A stretch of 28,489 nt of DNA from JBDTMC01 sp039934475 (GCA_039934475.1 JBDTMC010000039.1:1-28489); one strand, 5' to 3'; shown: positions 14,615 to 23,263, numbered from the stretch's first letter. The notes: generated from the letters alone by a model not told the origin. Translations and numbers: made by a program.

Positions 14615-17056
14615 ATGTTGGACCGCGTACTTAACGCGTTCTTCAATGACCGCCTGCCCCCGCCCAAGGTCCGCCGCTTATGGCTGGCCGCCATCCTGCT
14701 GGCGCCGCTGGCCCTCGCGGCCGGGCTTACCATGCGCTTTGTAACGGCTGGGGCAGTGCCTCCGCCAGTGAAGTTGGACCGCAATGCGGCTTTGGCGATT
14801 GCACGGCAATTTGCGACCGCTCATGGCTACCAGACCAACGATTGGGCGACGCTTGTCCGGCTGGATGCCGACGCCGATCAACGGCGCTGGATGACAGAGC
14901 GTGCGACGGCGCCCTTGCGCGATCTGCTGGCGCGAGTGGATCCCTCCGAAGCGTTGACCGTGCAATTGTTCTCTCCGCGGCATGAGGGGCGGGTGGATGT
15001 TCGCCTCGCTTTAGATGGGCGCCTGATTGGCTACCAGATGAGGGGTCGCCCGCAAACCGGGAGCACGCCGCCCGGAACACCAGCGCTGGATGCGGCCGAG
15101 ACCGTTCTCAAGGCTCGATTTGGCAGCTCCAATCTACTCACATTCGGAAAGCCCGAGGTAAGTACCATATCGCGCGAAGGCGGCCACCTGTTAGAGAAGG
15201 TGGAGTGGCGGACGGCGCCGGAGGGGATGCCGGAGATGGAAATCCGGCAGACGGTGGAAGTGCGCGACGGCCAAGTGACTGTCGACAGCATTACGGGCAA
15301 GCTGAATGAGAAATACAGCGAGGAACATCGCCCCCACAAGGGGTTGATGGCGGCGCTGGGGTGGTTCTTCGGCATCTACATCGTCGTGCTGGTGGTGCTG
15401 GTTGTTGTTCGCTACATCCAGCGAACGCTACAGAAAGAGATTTCTCACGGCAGGTCGGTGATTATCGGTTTCTTTGTCGCGACGACTTTCGTCAGTTACG
15501 CGTTCCTCAGCGACCAGATTATCAATGGAGAGGTGGAAGGCCCTGAGGTGCCGTTCTGGCTGATCCGTCTGTTGGGCGCGGTGGTGTACTTGTTTATCGG
15601 CGCTATCATCGGCCTGTCTTATTCCGCCAGCGAGGGTGACTTACGCGAGTACTATCCGGGTAAGTTGACTACTTTGGATGCCTTGCTGACGGGCCGGATT
15701 TTCTCACGTAATGCGGCGGCTTCGGTACTTGTCGGCATCGTCATCGCGTCCTGGATGTTGTTCTTCAACAACTCCATCTCCGGTGTGTGGCATCTGGCCT
15801 CGATTGCAGACAATCCCGAATCGCTGGCGCTGTTCGTGTATAGCCGGGAGCCGCTAGTGATGCTGTTGGTCTCAACCCCGATCGGCGCCATCATGGAGAG
15901 CTTGACGCTGTTGCTTCCGATCTCGATCCTTCATCGCGTGGCGCGGCGGCGCAACCTGGTGCTGGCAGTGTTGATCCCCTTGGCGTTCCTCAGCGCATTA
16001 GGCTTCGCGTTGAGTCAGGCAGGCCACGGACAATTGGATCTGGGGGCATTGGCTCTCACTGCGGTTGTCCGCACGGCCGGCCCGTTACTTGCGTTTTTCG
16101 CCTACGATTTACTGGCTTGCATCGTCTGCCTTACCGCTTTCAGCACCGCCTCGTTTCTGCTTGTACTCTTAAGCGCGCTGCCGCACAGTGAGCTGGTTTT
16201 GTTCGGGGCTGTGGCGCTTGCGGTGATCGTGATTGGCGGCGAGATCTGGGCACTGATTCAGGGCAAGATGGCGGGGGATGAGGAAGTCCGGCCGAAGTAT
16301 GCGCGGCGTCTGGCGGAGCGGATTCAACTGCAGGCCGAGGTGACCGCGGCGCGCGAAGCCCAGTTGCGGCTGTTGCCGACGAAGCCCCCAAAAATGGAAG
16401 GTCTGGCCATTGCGGCCACTTGTACGGCGGCCGATGAAGTGGGCGGGGACTTCTATGACTTCTTCCTGCTGAGTCCGCACCGGTTAGGCCTGTTGGTGAG
16501 CGATGGCGGTGGCCGCGGCCTGGCGACAGCGCTGTCCATTGCGCTGGCCAAAGGTTACCTGATGCAGAAGGTACATGCCGGCTTGACACCAGCCGACACG
16601 ATGCGGGGGCTGCGCGCGGCACTGGGATCGGCGATGCAGGGCGATGAGTCGAGCGGCTTCTGTTACGCGGTGATCGATACGCGCGCTATGACGTTCGAGT
16701 ATGCGCGGAGCGGATCCAGTCCGTGCATCGTGTCCGAATCGCCGGCGCCGGAATCGTTGGTTGATGGGTCGATCTACTGCGGCAAGGCGCAGCTAAGCGA
16801 GGGTCTGCGGTTCATTGTCTATACCGATGGCATTGGCACGCGCATTGGGCGTCCAGGAAAGGGCGCTACGGAGCGCTGGATCCAGCAGGTTCTGGCATGG
16901 CACCGCCATGCGTCAGCCGAGGAGATGAGCGGGGCGATCTTGCGCGAGGTTTTTTCAAGCGTCCGCCGCAATCGGGGAAAGTTGCAGGACGACATCACGC
17001 TGGTGGTGCTGGCGATGGATCGCGCAGGTAGCCGCGGCATGGAGAACGTGGCGTGA
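14615..17056 (+). CDS. Membrane-anchored SpoIIE-type phosphatase with divergent active-site loops
   Basis: An 813-residue integral membrane protein. One N-terminal transmembrane segment (WLAAILLAPLALAAGLTM) is followed by a periplasmic region of about 200 residues, then about 8-9 transmembrane helices from residue 245 (YIVVLVVLVVVRYI onward) to about 545, a linker (QLQAEVTAAREAQLRLLP) and a SpoIIE domain. The metal-binding Asp residues are kept: GGDFYD (about 610), SDGGGRG (about 630), YTDGIG (about 735) and DDITLVV (about 792). The loops around them differ from both sister proteins (DGGGRG for DxSGKG, YARSGSSP for NAGHNP, TDGIGTRIG for SDGVTEA), so kinetics or target may differ. Starts 6 bp after the GAF phosphatase and overlaps the next gene by 4 bp (GTGA). 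Sensor ligand unknown. Confidence 0.88.
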   Translation: MLDRVLNAFFNDRLPPPKVRRLWLAAILLAPLALAAGLTMRFVTAGAVPPPVKLDRNAALAIARQFATAHGYQTNDWATLVRLDADADQRRWMTERATAPLRDLLARVDPSEALTVQLFSPRHEGRVDVRLALDGRLIGYQMRGRPQTGSTPPGTPALDAAETVLKARFGSSNLLTFGKPEVSTISREGGHLLEKVEWRTAPEGMPEMEIRQTVEVRDGQVTVDSITGKLNEKYSEEHRPHKGLMAALGWFFGIYIVVLVVLVVVRYIQRTLQKEISHGRSVIIGFFVATTFVSYAFLSDQIINGEVEGPEVPFWLIRLLGAVVYLFIGAIIGLSYSASEGDLREYYPGKLTTLDALLTGRIFSRNAAASVLVGIVIASWMLFFNNSISGVWHLASIADNPESLALFVYSREPLVMLLVSTPIGAIMESLTLLLPISILHRVARRRNLVLAVLIPLAFLSALGFALSQAGHGQLDLGALALTAVVRTAGPLLAFFAYDLLACIVCLTAFSTASFLLVLLSALPHSELVLFGAVALAVIVIGGEIWALIQGKMAGDEEVRPKYARRLAERIQLQAEVTAAREAQLRLLPTKPPKMEGLAIAATCTAADEVGGDFYDFFLLSPHRLGLLVSDGGGRGLATALSIALAKGYLMQKVHAGLTPADTMRGLRAALGSAMQGDESSGFCYAVIDTRAMTFEYARSGSSPCIVSESPAPESLVDGSIYCGKAQLSEGLRFIVYTDGIGTRIGRPGKGATERWIQQVLAWHRHASAEEMSGAILREVFSSVRRNRGKLQDDITLVVLAMDRAGSRGMENVA

Positions 17057-19470
17057 GGAATCGCCTCATAGGTGCGGCGGCTTGTGGAGTGGTAGGCCTG
17101 GCGGTGCTGATTGCATTGTCCGGCCGCGTGACTCCGGTGCCCTCAGCCGGTTTCCGCGCCGATCACGACGAATCGGTGCGCCGGGCGCGTGAGTACGCTC
17201 ATGATTTTGGCGTCGATACGGCGGTATGGCACTCCGGGTCGATGAGCTTTCTGGACAACCGGCTGCAGTTCTGGTTGCACCGCAGTGCGGCTCAGGCGGC
17301 GCCTAATTCCATTGAGCGGATGGTAACGCCGTTGACGTCGAAGGTGGGCTTCGCCGCCCCAGCGGGCTCAGAAAAACTCTTCCTTACGTTGACTTCGCAA
17401 GGAGACTTGCTGAAGTTTCTGCGCAAGGACGCGACACCGGCAAAGGAACCACCGCCCAATCCGAAAGAGATCGCGTTGCACGCATTCCGGGTGCTGGCCC
17501 GCGATCATGCGGCGTCGTTCCGGTTAACCACCGACGGCGCGCCGGCGCCCGGCGCCACGCAATATTTGTGGGAAGCGGACTCCTCGCATCCGGAGGATCT
17601 GACATTCTCCATCCGTGTGACGGTAGGACAAGAAGGCTTGCGGGAAGCCAGTTTGACGCCGAACCTGACGCGGCGTGCCTCAGAGGCGTTTGTTCGCCAG
17701 AAGGCCGGTGAAGATGCGGTCGGCGGGATCCTCCTGGTTTTCGGTTTTGCGATGGTAGGAACGTCGATCGCCTTATTCGCCTGGGGCTGGTTTCGCGGCA
17801 CCCTTGACCGTGGGGCTGCCATCGCCGTGGGAGCGGTCTACTTCCTCTCCAAGGTTTTGATCAACGTTTTCGCGTCGGGCAGCCAGCGCTATCTGGCGGA
17901 TGAAGACCTGGCCCGGTTCTCCGCCCTTTCATTGACGGTGGAATTGGTAATCTTCGCCGTCGCCAGTATGGCGCTGGTGGGCGCCGGAGAAAGCCTTGCG
18001 AGGAGGGGAGGGCGGCCATGCTGGCATTCGTTTCTGCTCTTGCTGCGCGGCGGCTTCTCTTTCCGCCAGCCGGCATTCTCCATCTTTTGCGGCGTCCTGC
18101 TCGGGATATTATTGAAGGCCGCGGCCCAAGCCACGGCGTGGATTAGCCCGCTGTTTGAGTGGGACCAGCCATCGCTGGAGTCGCTTTCCAGCCCGGCACC
18201 GTGGCTGGAGCCGTTACTACCGCCGGTTCCTCTAGGCTGGCTGGCCTTGTTTTGCCTGGCGCTGCCGATGATGCAGCACCGCCTGCCGCTGCGGCGTCTC
18301 AGAACCCCGCTTACCTTATTAGTCGTCATTGTTGGAGTCTTCACGAAGGCGCCGTATTCGGCGTCGCTGGGTGCTTCGGCTTTGTGGGCGCTGGCCGTGG
18401 GCGCCCTTTGTTACGCGATATACCGGGGCTGGGATTTGTTGACGCTGCTCTCCGCTGTGTTCGTATACAGGTTGCTGGAGCAGGCGCTGTCGCTGTCGGT
18501 CACGGAATCGGAAGCGCTGCGGTTCTCAGCGCAGTTGGGCTTTGTCTTGATCGGCGCCGTCTTCGTTAGCTCCGGTTTTGTTCTCTGGAGAGGCCGCGAC
18601 GCCGTATTAGAGGAGCTGGATGCCTCGACGGTGGAACCGGTGTCCCAGCGGGAGCGATTGAAGTCGGAGTTTTCGACGGCGCGCGAAGCACAACTACGGA
18701 TGTTGCCCGCGCAGCCTCCGGACATCGCTGGTTTTGAACTGGCCGGTATGTGCCATCCGGCGCGCGATGTGGGCGGCGATCTGTTTGACTATGCCCGCCT
18801 TCCCGATGGGCGTCATGTGATTTGCGTCGCCGACGTTTCCGGTAAAGGCATGTCGGCGGCGTTGTATATGACGTTAACCAAAGGCGTGCTGACGGCGGCG
18901 GTGGAAGGGTCCGACGATCTGGCTGAGATTGCCGGGCAATTGAACGGGCACATCTATGCGGCTGGCCGGAGGCGCATTTTTGTTACCGCGGCACTCGGAG
19001 CGCTGGATCCGGAGACACGCGTGATGGAGTACGCGCGGGCCGGCCACAATCCGATCGTCTGGCGCAGTCCGTCGCGTGGATTTACGCGCCTGGTGCAGCC
19101 GAATGGAATGGGGCTGGGCGTGGGACCGGTGGCGATTTTCAACCGCACACTGGAGCTGGACCGGCTGGAATTGTCGCCCGGAGACACACTTGTGTTCTAC
19201 TCAGACGGTGTGACCGAGGCGATGGATGAAGTAAACGAGCAGTTCGGCGAGGAGCGACTCATGGCGTCTGTGGACGCTGCCGGAGACCTTCCCGCACAGG
19301 CGGTTCAGGATAAGATTCTGCTGGATTTGTCGGCGTTTTTGAAGGGAAGTTCGCCGCAGGACGATGCCACAATCGTCGTTTTGCGCGCACTGCCTTTAGC
19401 ATCCGGAGTAGACTATGCTGCTACTCTGGGAGAAAATTCCTCTCAATCAGGAGATGGCAAGCTTGGCTAA
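17053..19470 (+). CDS. Membrane-anchored SpoIIE-type serine phosphatase
   Basis: An 805-residue protein with the same plan as its upstream neighbour: a transmembrane N-terminus (GAAACGVVGLAVLIALSG), about 190 periplasmic residues, about 9 transmembrane helices (residues 215-530), a linker (ERLKSEFSTAREAQLRMLP) and a canonical SpoIIE phosphatase. Its motifs are GGDLFD (about 574), VADVSGKGMSAALYM (about 595), YARAGHNPIVW, FYSDGVTEAMDE (about 716) and DDATIVV (about 770). All catalytic acids are present, unlike the divergent loops of the middle paralogue. Begins at GTG 17053 inside the previous stop codon. Its last 56 bases overlap the longer form of the STAS gene. The two membrane phosphatases look like an old tandem duplication with fast-evolving sensor parts. 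Confidence 0.9.
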   Translation: MRNRLIGAAACGVVGLAVLIALSGRVTPVPSAGFRADHDESVRRAREYAHDFGVDTAVWHSGSMSFLDNRLQFWLHRSAAQAAPNSIERMVTPLTSKVGFAAPAGSEKLFLTLTSQGDLLKFLRKDATPAKEPPPNPKEIALHAFRVLARDHAASFRLTTDGAPAPGATQYLWEADSSHPEDLTFSIRVTVGQEGLREASLTPNLTRRASEAFVRQKAGEDAVGGILLVFGFAMVGTSIALFAWGWFRGTLDRGAAIAVGAVYFLSKVLINVFASGSQRYLADEDLARFSALSLTVELVIFAVASMALVGAGESLARRGGRPCWHSFLLLLRGGFSFRQPAFSIFCGVLLGILLKAAAQATAWISPLFEWDQPSLESLSSPAPWLEPLLPPVPLGWLALFCLALPMMQHRLPLRRLRTPLTLLVVIVGVFTKAPYSASLGASALWALAVGALCYAIYRGWDLLTLLSAVFVYRLLEQALSLSVTESEALRFSAQLGFVLIGAVFVSSGFVLWRGRDAVLEELDASTVEPVSQRERLKSEFSTAREAQLRMLPAQPPDIAGFELAGMCHPARDVGGDLFDYARLPDGRHVICVADVSGKGMSAALYMTLTKGVLTAAVEGSDDLAEIAGQLNGHIYAAGRRRIFVTAALGALDPETRVMEYARAGHNPIVWRSPSRGFTRLVQPNGMGLGVGPVAIFNRTLELDRLELSPGDTLVFYSDGVTEAMDEVNEQFGEERLMASVDAAGDLPAQAVQDKILLDLSAFLKGSSPQDDATIVVLRALPLASGVDYAATLGENSSQSGDGKLG

Positions 19471-19828
19471 TATTTTTGTTGTCAGCCGCACACTGCATGA
19501 CGGCATTCCCGTCCTTGCTCTGGATGGCTTTCTGGACGCGCACACCGCGCCCAACTTTGAGTCTGCCATCCAGCAGGAAGTGGATGGGGGCAACCTGCGG
19601 ATTATCGCTAATTGTGACAAGCTCACCTACATATCCTCGGCCGGGCTGGGTGTGTTTATGAGTTTCATTGAGGAGATCCGGGAGCGTGGCGGCGACATCA
19701 AGATCTGTTCGGTGCAACCGAAGGTGATGCAGGTGTTCGAGATTCTCGGATTTCCCGCGCTGTTCGATATTGTTACCGGCGTTAGCGATGCCATCGGCAA
19801 GTTTCAGGAATCGAATCAGGAGAGGTGA
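19415..19828 (+). CDS. STAS-domain anti-sigma factor antagonist (RsbV/SpoIIAA-like)
   Basis: Small cytoplasmic protein that, when unphosphorylated, binds and removes the anti-sigma kinase; the upstream SpoIIE phosphatases would reactivate it. The STAS fold is clear: VLALDGFLDAHTAPNFESAI, then LTYISSAGLGVFMSF with the phosphorylatable Ser in the ISSAGLG loop, and the C-terminal VFEILGFPALFDI. The start is ambiguous. ATG 19415 has GGAG at 6 nt and gives 137 residues with an odd N-terminus overlapping the phosphatase gene. TTG 19463 has AGGAG at 9 nt and starts right before the fold (MANIFVVS). The kinase gene follows after 3 bp. Identity is secure, start is not. Confidence 0.88.
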   Translation: MLLLWEKIPLNQEMASLANIFVVSRTLHDGIPVLALDGFLDAHTAPNFESAIQQEVDGGNLRIIANCDKLTYISSAGLGVFMSFIEEIRERGGDIKICSVQPKVMQVFEILGFPALFDIVTGVSDAIGKFQESNQER

Positions 19829-19831
19829 TCC

Positions 19832-20287
19832 ATGTCATCCATAGAGCGCCGATTTTCGCTCCACGTGCCGTCATCGACGGAGAACCTCGCCATGATCCGC
19901 GACTTTGTCAGCGCCGTTGGGCTTCAGGCCGGCTTAGTTGAACGGGAAGTCTACAATCTGGAATTGGCCGTTGACGAGGCTTGCGCCAACGTCATTGAGC
20001 ACGCCTACGGGCCGGACGTGGTGAAGGAAGTTACAGTTCGGGCCACCTTCGACGATGAGCGGATCGAGATCGACGTCATCGACACAGGGATGGGTTTCGA
20101 CCCCGGCGCCATCGATCAGAAGGGTCTGCAGCAATTGGTGGCTGAGCGCCGTTCGGGCGGTTTGGGAATGCGGATGATGAAGGCCCTCATGGACGAAGTG
20201 CACTACCAGATTGTCCCTGGCGAAAAGAACGAACTGCGGATGGTGAAAATGCTGCGCAAAGGCGATCGGCTGTCGCCGCCGCAATGA
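19832..20287 (+). CDS. Serine-protein kinase / anti-sigma factor (RsbW/SpoIIAB-like, HATPase_c_2)
   Basis: Cytoplasmic GHKL-fold kinase expected to phosphorylate the neighbouring STAS protein and to hold a sigma factor or other output. The 151-residue product shows the N box ELAVDEACANVIEHAY, the G1 box DTGMGFDP and the G2-like GGLGMRMMKALMD. A very strong Shine-Dalgarno (AGGAGAGGTGATCC) precedes ATG 19832, the best in the operon. No sigma factor gene is present in the window, so the output is either encoded elsewhere or is not a sigma factor. Completes the partner switch: three phosphatases, one antagonist, one kinase. Confidence 0.92.
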   Translation: MSSIERRFSLHVPSSTENLAMIRDFVSAVGLQAGLVEREVYNLELAVDEACANVIEHAYGPDVVKEVTVRATFDDERIEIDVIDTGMGFDPGAIDQKGLQQLVAERRSGGLGMRMMKALMDEVHYQIVPGEKNELRMVKMLRKGDRLSPPQ

Positions 20288-20319
20288 GTGTCAACCACCT
20301 TCTTTTCCTCCGCTTACGA

Positions 20320-20325
20320 TACAAT
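20320..20325 (+). promoter_or_regulatory. Candidate -10 box (TACAAT) for the small membrane protein gene
   Basis: TACAAT matches the -10 consensus at 5 of 6 positions and lies 14 nt before GTG 20340. It sits in the 52-bp gap after the kinase gene, which suggests a separate promoter. No clear -35 element. Confidence 0.4.
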
Positions 20326-20339
20326 GACGATTTGTCAGA

Positions 20340-20768
20340 GTGAGTGGAGGAATCTTGGGATCTGTTTTAAGCGGGCTGTTGAGGGCGTTCAGCTATCTGT
20401 TTCACCTGATTCTGGCCCTGTTCCTCGCGGGTATCGCGTTGGTAACGATCCTTACCGGAGTGTCGAACCTCAGCTTGGGCATGTTGCCATGGAAGGGTGA
20501 GTCGCTCGCCTATTGGCTGCTTGGTTTGTGTTTATTCGGAATTCTAACCGTAGTTCTGTCTGCCACCGGACGCATGAAGAGCTTGTTCGTCCTGTGGTCA
20601 TTGTTTGTGCTCGCCCTGATGGTGCGAGGGTTCTTCCTCACCAACTACCATTTCACCGGACCGGCGCAGGCAAAGGGCGCAGCGTGGCTGACGTTTGGCG
20701 CGCTGGGCGCCGTGTTCGGTAGCCTCATGGCCCTACGCAGCGGGCCGCAGAGAAAAGACTGGCGCTAG
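20340..20768 (+). CDS. Small four-helix membrane protein of unknown function
   Basis: A 142-residue hydrophobic protein that I do not recognise. About four transmembrane segments are visible: LFHLILALFLAGIALVTIL, YWLLGLCLFGILTVVLSA, SLFVLWSLFVLALMVRGFF and AWLTFGALGAVFGSLMAL, followed by a short basic tail (RSGPQRKDWR) that should lie in the cytoplasm. The GTG at 20340 is the first start and has no strong ribosome site; an upstream TACAAT box makes a short 5' leader likely. It follows the partner-switching genes on the same strand but its promoter suggests separate control. No catalytic motif seen. Confidence 0.65.
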   Translation: MSGGILGSVLSGLLRAFSYLFHLILALFLAGIALVTILTGVSNLSLGMLPWKGESLAYWLLGLCLFGILTVVLSATGRMKSLFVLWSLFVLALMVRGFFLTNYHFTGPAQAKGAAWLTFGALGAVFGSLMALRSGPQRKDWR

Positions 20769-20799
20769 CGTTCTTTTGGCGGCGCGGCGACGTTCCTCC

Positions 20800-20817
20800 G
20801 GTCCAACCCGGTTGACC
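20800..20817. repeat. Imperfect 18-bp inverted repeat in a 118-bp intergenic gap
   Basis: GGTC-C-AACC-C-GGTT-GACC reads nearly the same on both strands (GGTC/GACC and AACC/GGTT arms). It lies between the stop codons of the small membrane protein and the convergent SDR, so it could act as a weak terminator structure or a protein site. There is no T-tract on either side. Confidence 0.3.
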
Positions 20818-20886
20818 TCCAGGTGGACGTTTACGCCGCCGGCACGGCCTGCCTTTACAACCCCTGTCGCAAGGTTTAAGTTTCGT

Positions 20887-21666
20887 TCAGAAGGTGCCCG
20901 GGTAGGCGCCGCCGTCGATCAGTAGATTCTGCCCGGTGATGTAACCGGCGCCGGCGCTGCACAGAAAGGCGCAGGCGTCGCCGAATTCCTCAGGGGTGCC
21001 GAAGCGCTTTGCCGGGTTTGCCTGGCGGCGGTCGGCGAGGATGTCGTCAACGGGGCGGCCGGCAGCCTTCGCCGCGCCTTCGCAGGTGGCTCGCAAACGG
21101 TCGGTATCGAATGGTCCGGGGAGCAGGTTATTGATGGTGACGTTGTAGGCAACAGTCTTCCGAGCGATGCCGGCGACGAATCCGGTGAGACCACTGCGCG
21201 CACCGTTCGAGAGGCCGAGGATATCGATGGGAGCCTTCACCGAACTTGAGGTGATGTTGACGATACGCCCGAAGCGCCGTTCGATCATGCCGTCCACGGT
21301 CGCCTTGATCAGTTCGATGGGCGTAAGCATGTTGGCGTCGAGAGCGGCGATCCAGATATCGCGGGTCCACTGGCGGAAATCGCCCGGAGGTGGGCCGCCA
21401 GCGTTGTTCACCAGGATGTCGGGCTGCGGGCAGGCCGATAGCGCCGCGGCGCGGCCATCGGGTGTGGTGATGTCGGCGGCGACGGTATGAACGGTAGCTC
21501 CGGTGGCTGCGCGAATGGCGTCGGCCGCCGCCGCGAGAGTCGCCTCCGTCCGCGCGACGATGGTCACTTCCGCGCCCTCTCGCGCCAGTGACAGCGCACA
21601 GCCTCTGCCTAAGCCCTTGCTGGCGGCACACACCAGCGCTCGCTTGCCTCTGATTCCTAAATCCAT
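20887..21666 (-). CDS. Atypical SDR oxidoreductase (beta-ketoacyl-ACP-reductase-like, no YxxxK)
   Basis: A 259-residue SDR fold with an altered cofactor loop (CAASKGLGRG for TGxxxGxG), NNAGGPPPG after beta-4, and INNLLPGPFDTDRLR and a C-terminal GQNLLIDGGAYPG that are normal. The catalytic site reads ITSSSVKAPIDILGLSNGARSGL: Ser is present but Tyr is Leu and Lys is Arg. This matches a recognised subgroup of BKR-like SDRs that lack a perfect catalytic tetrad, so it is a family trait and not local decay. Second gene of a minus-strand pair, 13 bp downstream of the FAH-family gene, so they probably act in the same catabolic step series. Substrate unknown. Confidence 0.87.
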   Translation of the reverse strand: MDLGIRGKRALVCAASKGLGRGCALSLAREGAEVTIVARTEATLAAAADAIRAATGATVHTVAADITTPDGRAAALSACPQPDILVNNAGGPPPGDFRQWTRDIWIAALDANMLTPIELIKATVDGMIERRFGRIVNITSSSVKAPIDILGLSNGARSGLTGFVAGIARKTVAYNVTINNLLPGPFDTDRLRATCEGAAKAAGRPVDDILADRRQANPAKRFGTPEEFGDACAFLCSAGAGYITGQNLLIDGGAYPGTF

Positions 21667-21679
21667 CGTTCTATCTTAT

Positions 21680-22531
21680 CTAGTAGACCGGAATTTTCGG
21701 TCCTTGTGTGACGCTGGCTGCGATCGTGCCGACGCCCTCAATTACGGCGCGGACGCGGTCTCCTGCCTTGATCCGCGCGCCTTTGGGGCAGCCGGTAGAG
21801 ATGAGGTCGCCCGGTTCGAGCGTCATATAGTCACTGTGGAAGCGAACTAGTTCGAACGGACGATGGCGCATGTGATGGACGAAATCGCGGGAGCAGACCG
21901 CGCCATTATGTTCGGTGATCACTTCCAGCGCGTCAACGTCGGGGATCTCGTCGGCGGTGACGATTACCGGTCCGAAGCTGAAGAACGTGTCGAAGCTCTT
22001 GGCTCGCGTAAGGTAGCGCGGATTCTTGCGCAGAACGTCGAGCGCGGTGAGGTCGAGCGTGGTGGTGTAACCGAAGATGACATCTTTGACGTTGCCCGCC
22101 GGGACGAAGCGCGCGCGGCGCCCGATGACAACGCCCAGTTCGCCTTCCGCATCTACGTCGTTTGAGAATTCCGGCGGCGGCAGGCGAATCTCACCAGATG
22201 GCTCGAACAGACAGGAGGCAGGTTTCATGAAGCTGCCGGGCTCTTCCGGCTGGACGGCGTTGATGTCTTCGGCGTGTGAGAGGTAGTTCAAACCAATGCA
22301 CCAGATCTTGGGTGGGACCGGGTAGGGAAGGGTAAGCTGAACCTGGTCGAGTGGCAAAGTGGCGACGCCTGCGGTCTCGATGCCATCGATACCGGTGCGG
22401 ACGATGGCGAGCAGATCGTCAGGGATCCTGGTGCCGTGAACGGCGTTGATCTCGGCGATGGGAGTGATGCCTTGGGCAGTGAGAACACCGGCATGGCGAA
22501 GGCCGTTGTGGAGGAAGGTCAGCAACTTCAT
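21680..22531 (-). CDS. Fumarylacetoacetate hydrolase (FAH) family protein
   Basis: A 283-residue enzyme of the FAH superfamily, which cleaves or decarboxylates 2-oxo acid derivatives in catabolism of aromatics and sugar acids, using a divalent metal. Seen in order: a short N-terminal domain (MKLLTFLHNGLRHAGVL), WCIGLNYLSHAED, FMKPASCLFEPSG, the metal ligands in DVDAEGELGVVIGRRA with the distal Asp in GYTTTLDLTALD, and the C-terminal LEPGDLISTGCPKGA and VRAVIEGVG. Typical length. Candidates include 2-hydroxyhepta-2,4-diene-1,7-dioate isomerase and acylpyruvase, and I cannot choose. Start ATG 22531 seems leaderless (TACAAT 8 nt upstream). Leads the operon with the SDR. Confidence 0.9.
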   Translation of the reverse strand: MKLLTFLHNGLRHAGVLTAQGITPIAEINAVHGTRIPDDLLAIVRTGIDGIETAGVATLPLDQVQLTLPYPVPPKIWCIGLNYLSHAEDINAVQPEEPGSFMKPASCLFEPSGEIRLPPPEFSNDVDAEGELGVVIGRRARFVPAGNVKDVIFGYTTTLDLTALDVLRKNPRYLTRAKSFDTFFSFGPVIVTADEIPDVDALEVITEHNGAVCSRDFVHHMRHRPFELVRFHSDYMTLEPGDLISTGCPKGARIKAGDRVRAVIEGVGTIAASVTQGPKIPVY

Positions 22532-22539
22532 TTCGGACT

Positions 22540-22545
22540 ATTGTA
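22540..22545 (-). promoter_or_regulatory. -10 box (TACAAT) 8 nt before the FAH-family start codon
   Basis: Minus strand 22545-22540 reads TACAAT, separated by 8 nt from ATG 22531, so the transcript would start at or next to the start codon. No Shine-Dalgarno fits. A -35 element was not recognised. Confidence 0.5.
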
Positions 22546-22574
22546 CTGTGCCGGACTTCCAACAGCCGCAGCGG

Positions 22575-22580
22575 TAGCAT
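22575..22580 (+). promoter_or_regulatory. -10 box (TAGCAT) 6 nt before the pseudogene start
   Basis: TAGCAT ends 6 nt before ATG 22587, the same short geometry seen upstream of several intact genes in this window. It suggests the now broken gene was expressed as a leaderless mRNA. Confidence 0.4.
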
Positions 22581-22586
22581 GGGAGC

Positions 22587-23249
22587 ATGATGTTGCTTCT
22601 GGCGGCATTCCTGGCCACAGGTCCGATACGCCTTTCGTGGCCAACGGACTTGCCGTCGCCGAAGGTTCACGTGAGATCGTTTGCGGTTGGGTCGTTCGGC
22701 GGTGCCGGCTCCGACGACGTGGCGGATGGCGAGGATGGTGGCATGGAGCTACCGTCGAAATCCGTCGCGTCCGTTCCTACGGAGGTGAAATTCATTGTCT
22801 ACGTGGCCGGTTGCGAATTTGCCACCTTCAACGTTCGCCCGGTGCCTGGCGAGCAGGTCGAGAAGTCCTTCGCTTGTCGTCCACTGGGCACGATTGCCTT
22901 CCAGGGAACGGTATCCGGTATCGCCAGACCGGAAGAATTGACAGTGTAAGCCTCTTACTACGCCTCGTGGTCTCACGATTCTTTGGAATCCGCGAAGGGC
23001 CGGTATTTCCGTTGGATGCAGGCAGCGCAACGGTAGACACGAAAGGCCATTTCACCTTGGCTTTGCCTGATTTCGGTGCCGATCCGGTTAATCGTAGTTT
23101 TGGACTGGGTGCGGATAATCCAGTTCCTCGCCGTCGATGGAAGCGGCCAGCATTATACGCTCAGACAAGTCGGGGAAGGTGCTAGTCCTCTGCTTCCGGT
23201 CAAAGCCAGTTACCCGACAGATATCTTATTTACTGTCTCGCCAAGATAG
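22587..23249 (+). pseudogene. Frameshifted exported-protein pseudogene of unknown function
   Basis: The first frame gives a signal-like start (MMLLLAAFLATGPIRLSW) and a beta-rich body (KFIVYVAGCEFATFNV, CRPLGTIAFQGTVSG), then stops at TAA 22947-22949. The same frame continues ASYYASWSHD, then a single-base loss in a T run near 22980 moves the reading to FFGIREGPVFPLDAGSATV and HFTLALPDFGADPVN. A further shift near 23120-23130 leads to FLAVDGSGQHYTLRQVGEG, LLPVKASYPTDILFTVSPR and a TAG at 23247-23249. Joined, the pieces read as one protein of about 215 residues resembling small acidobacterial secreted proteins with carboxypeptidase-regulatory-like folds. One stop and two frameshifts make it a pseudogene unless they are sequencing errors. 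Function unknown. Confidence 0.65.
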
Positions 23250-23263
23250 ATTCAAAAAACGTC

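Noticed and set aside
20769..20886. Terminator or small gene in the gap between convergent genes
   Set aside because: Only an imperfect inverted repeat without a T-tract and no credible ORF was found.
20887..21666. SDR with missing Tyr/Lys as a decayed gene
   Set aside because: The LSNGARSGL active-site variant belongs to a known BKR-like subgroup without the usual tetrad, and the rest of the gene is intact.
22436..23185. 249-codon plus-strand ORF taken as one gene
   Set aside because: Its first part is antisense to the FAH-family gene and reads as low-complexity sequence; only its last part matches the pseudogene, in a shifted frame.
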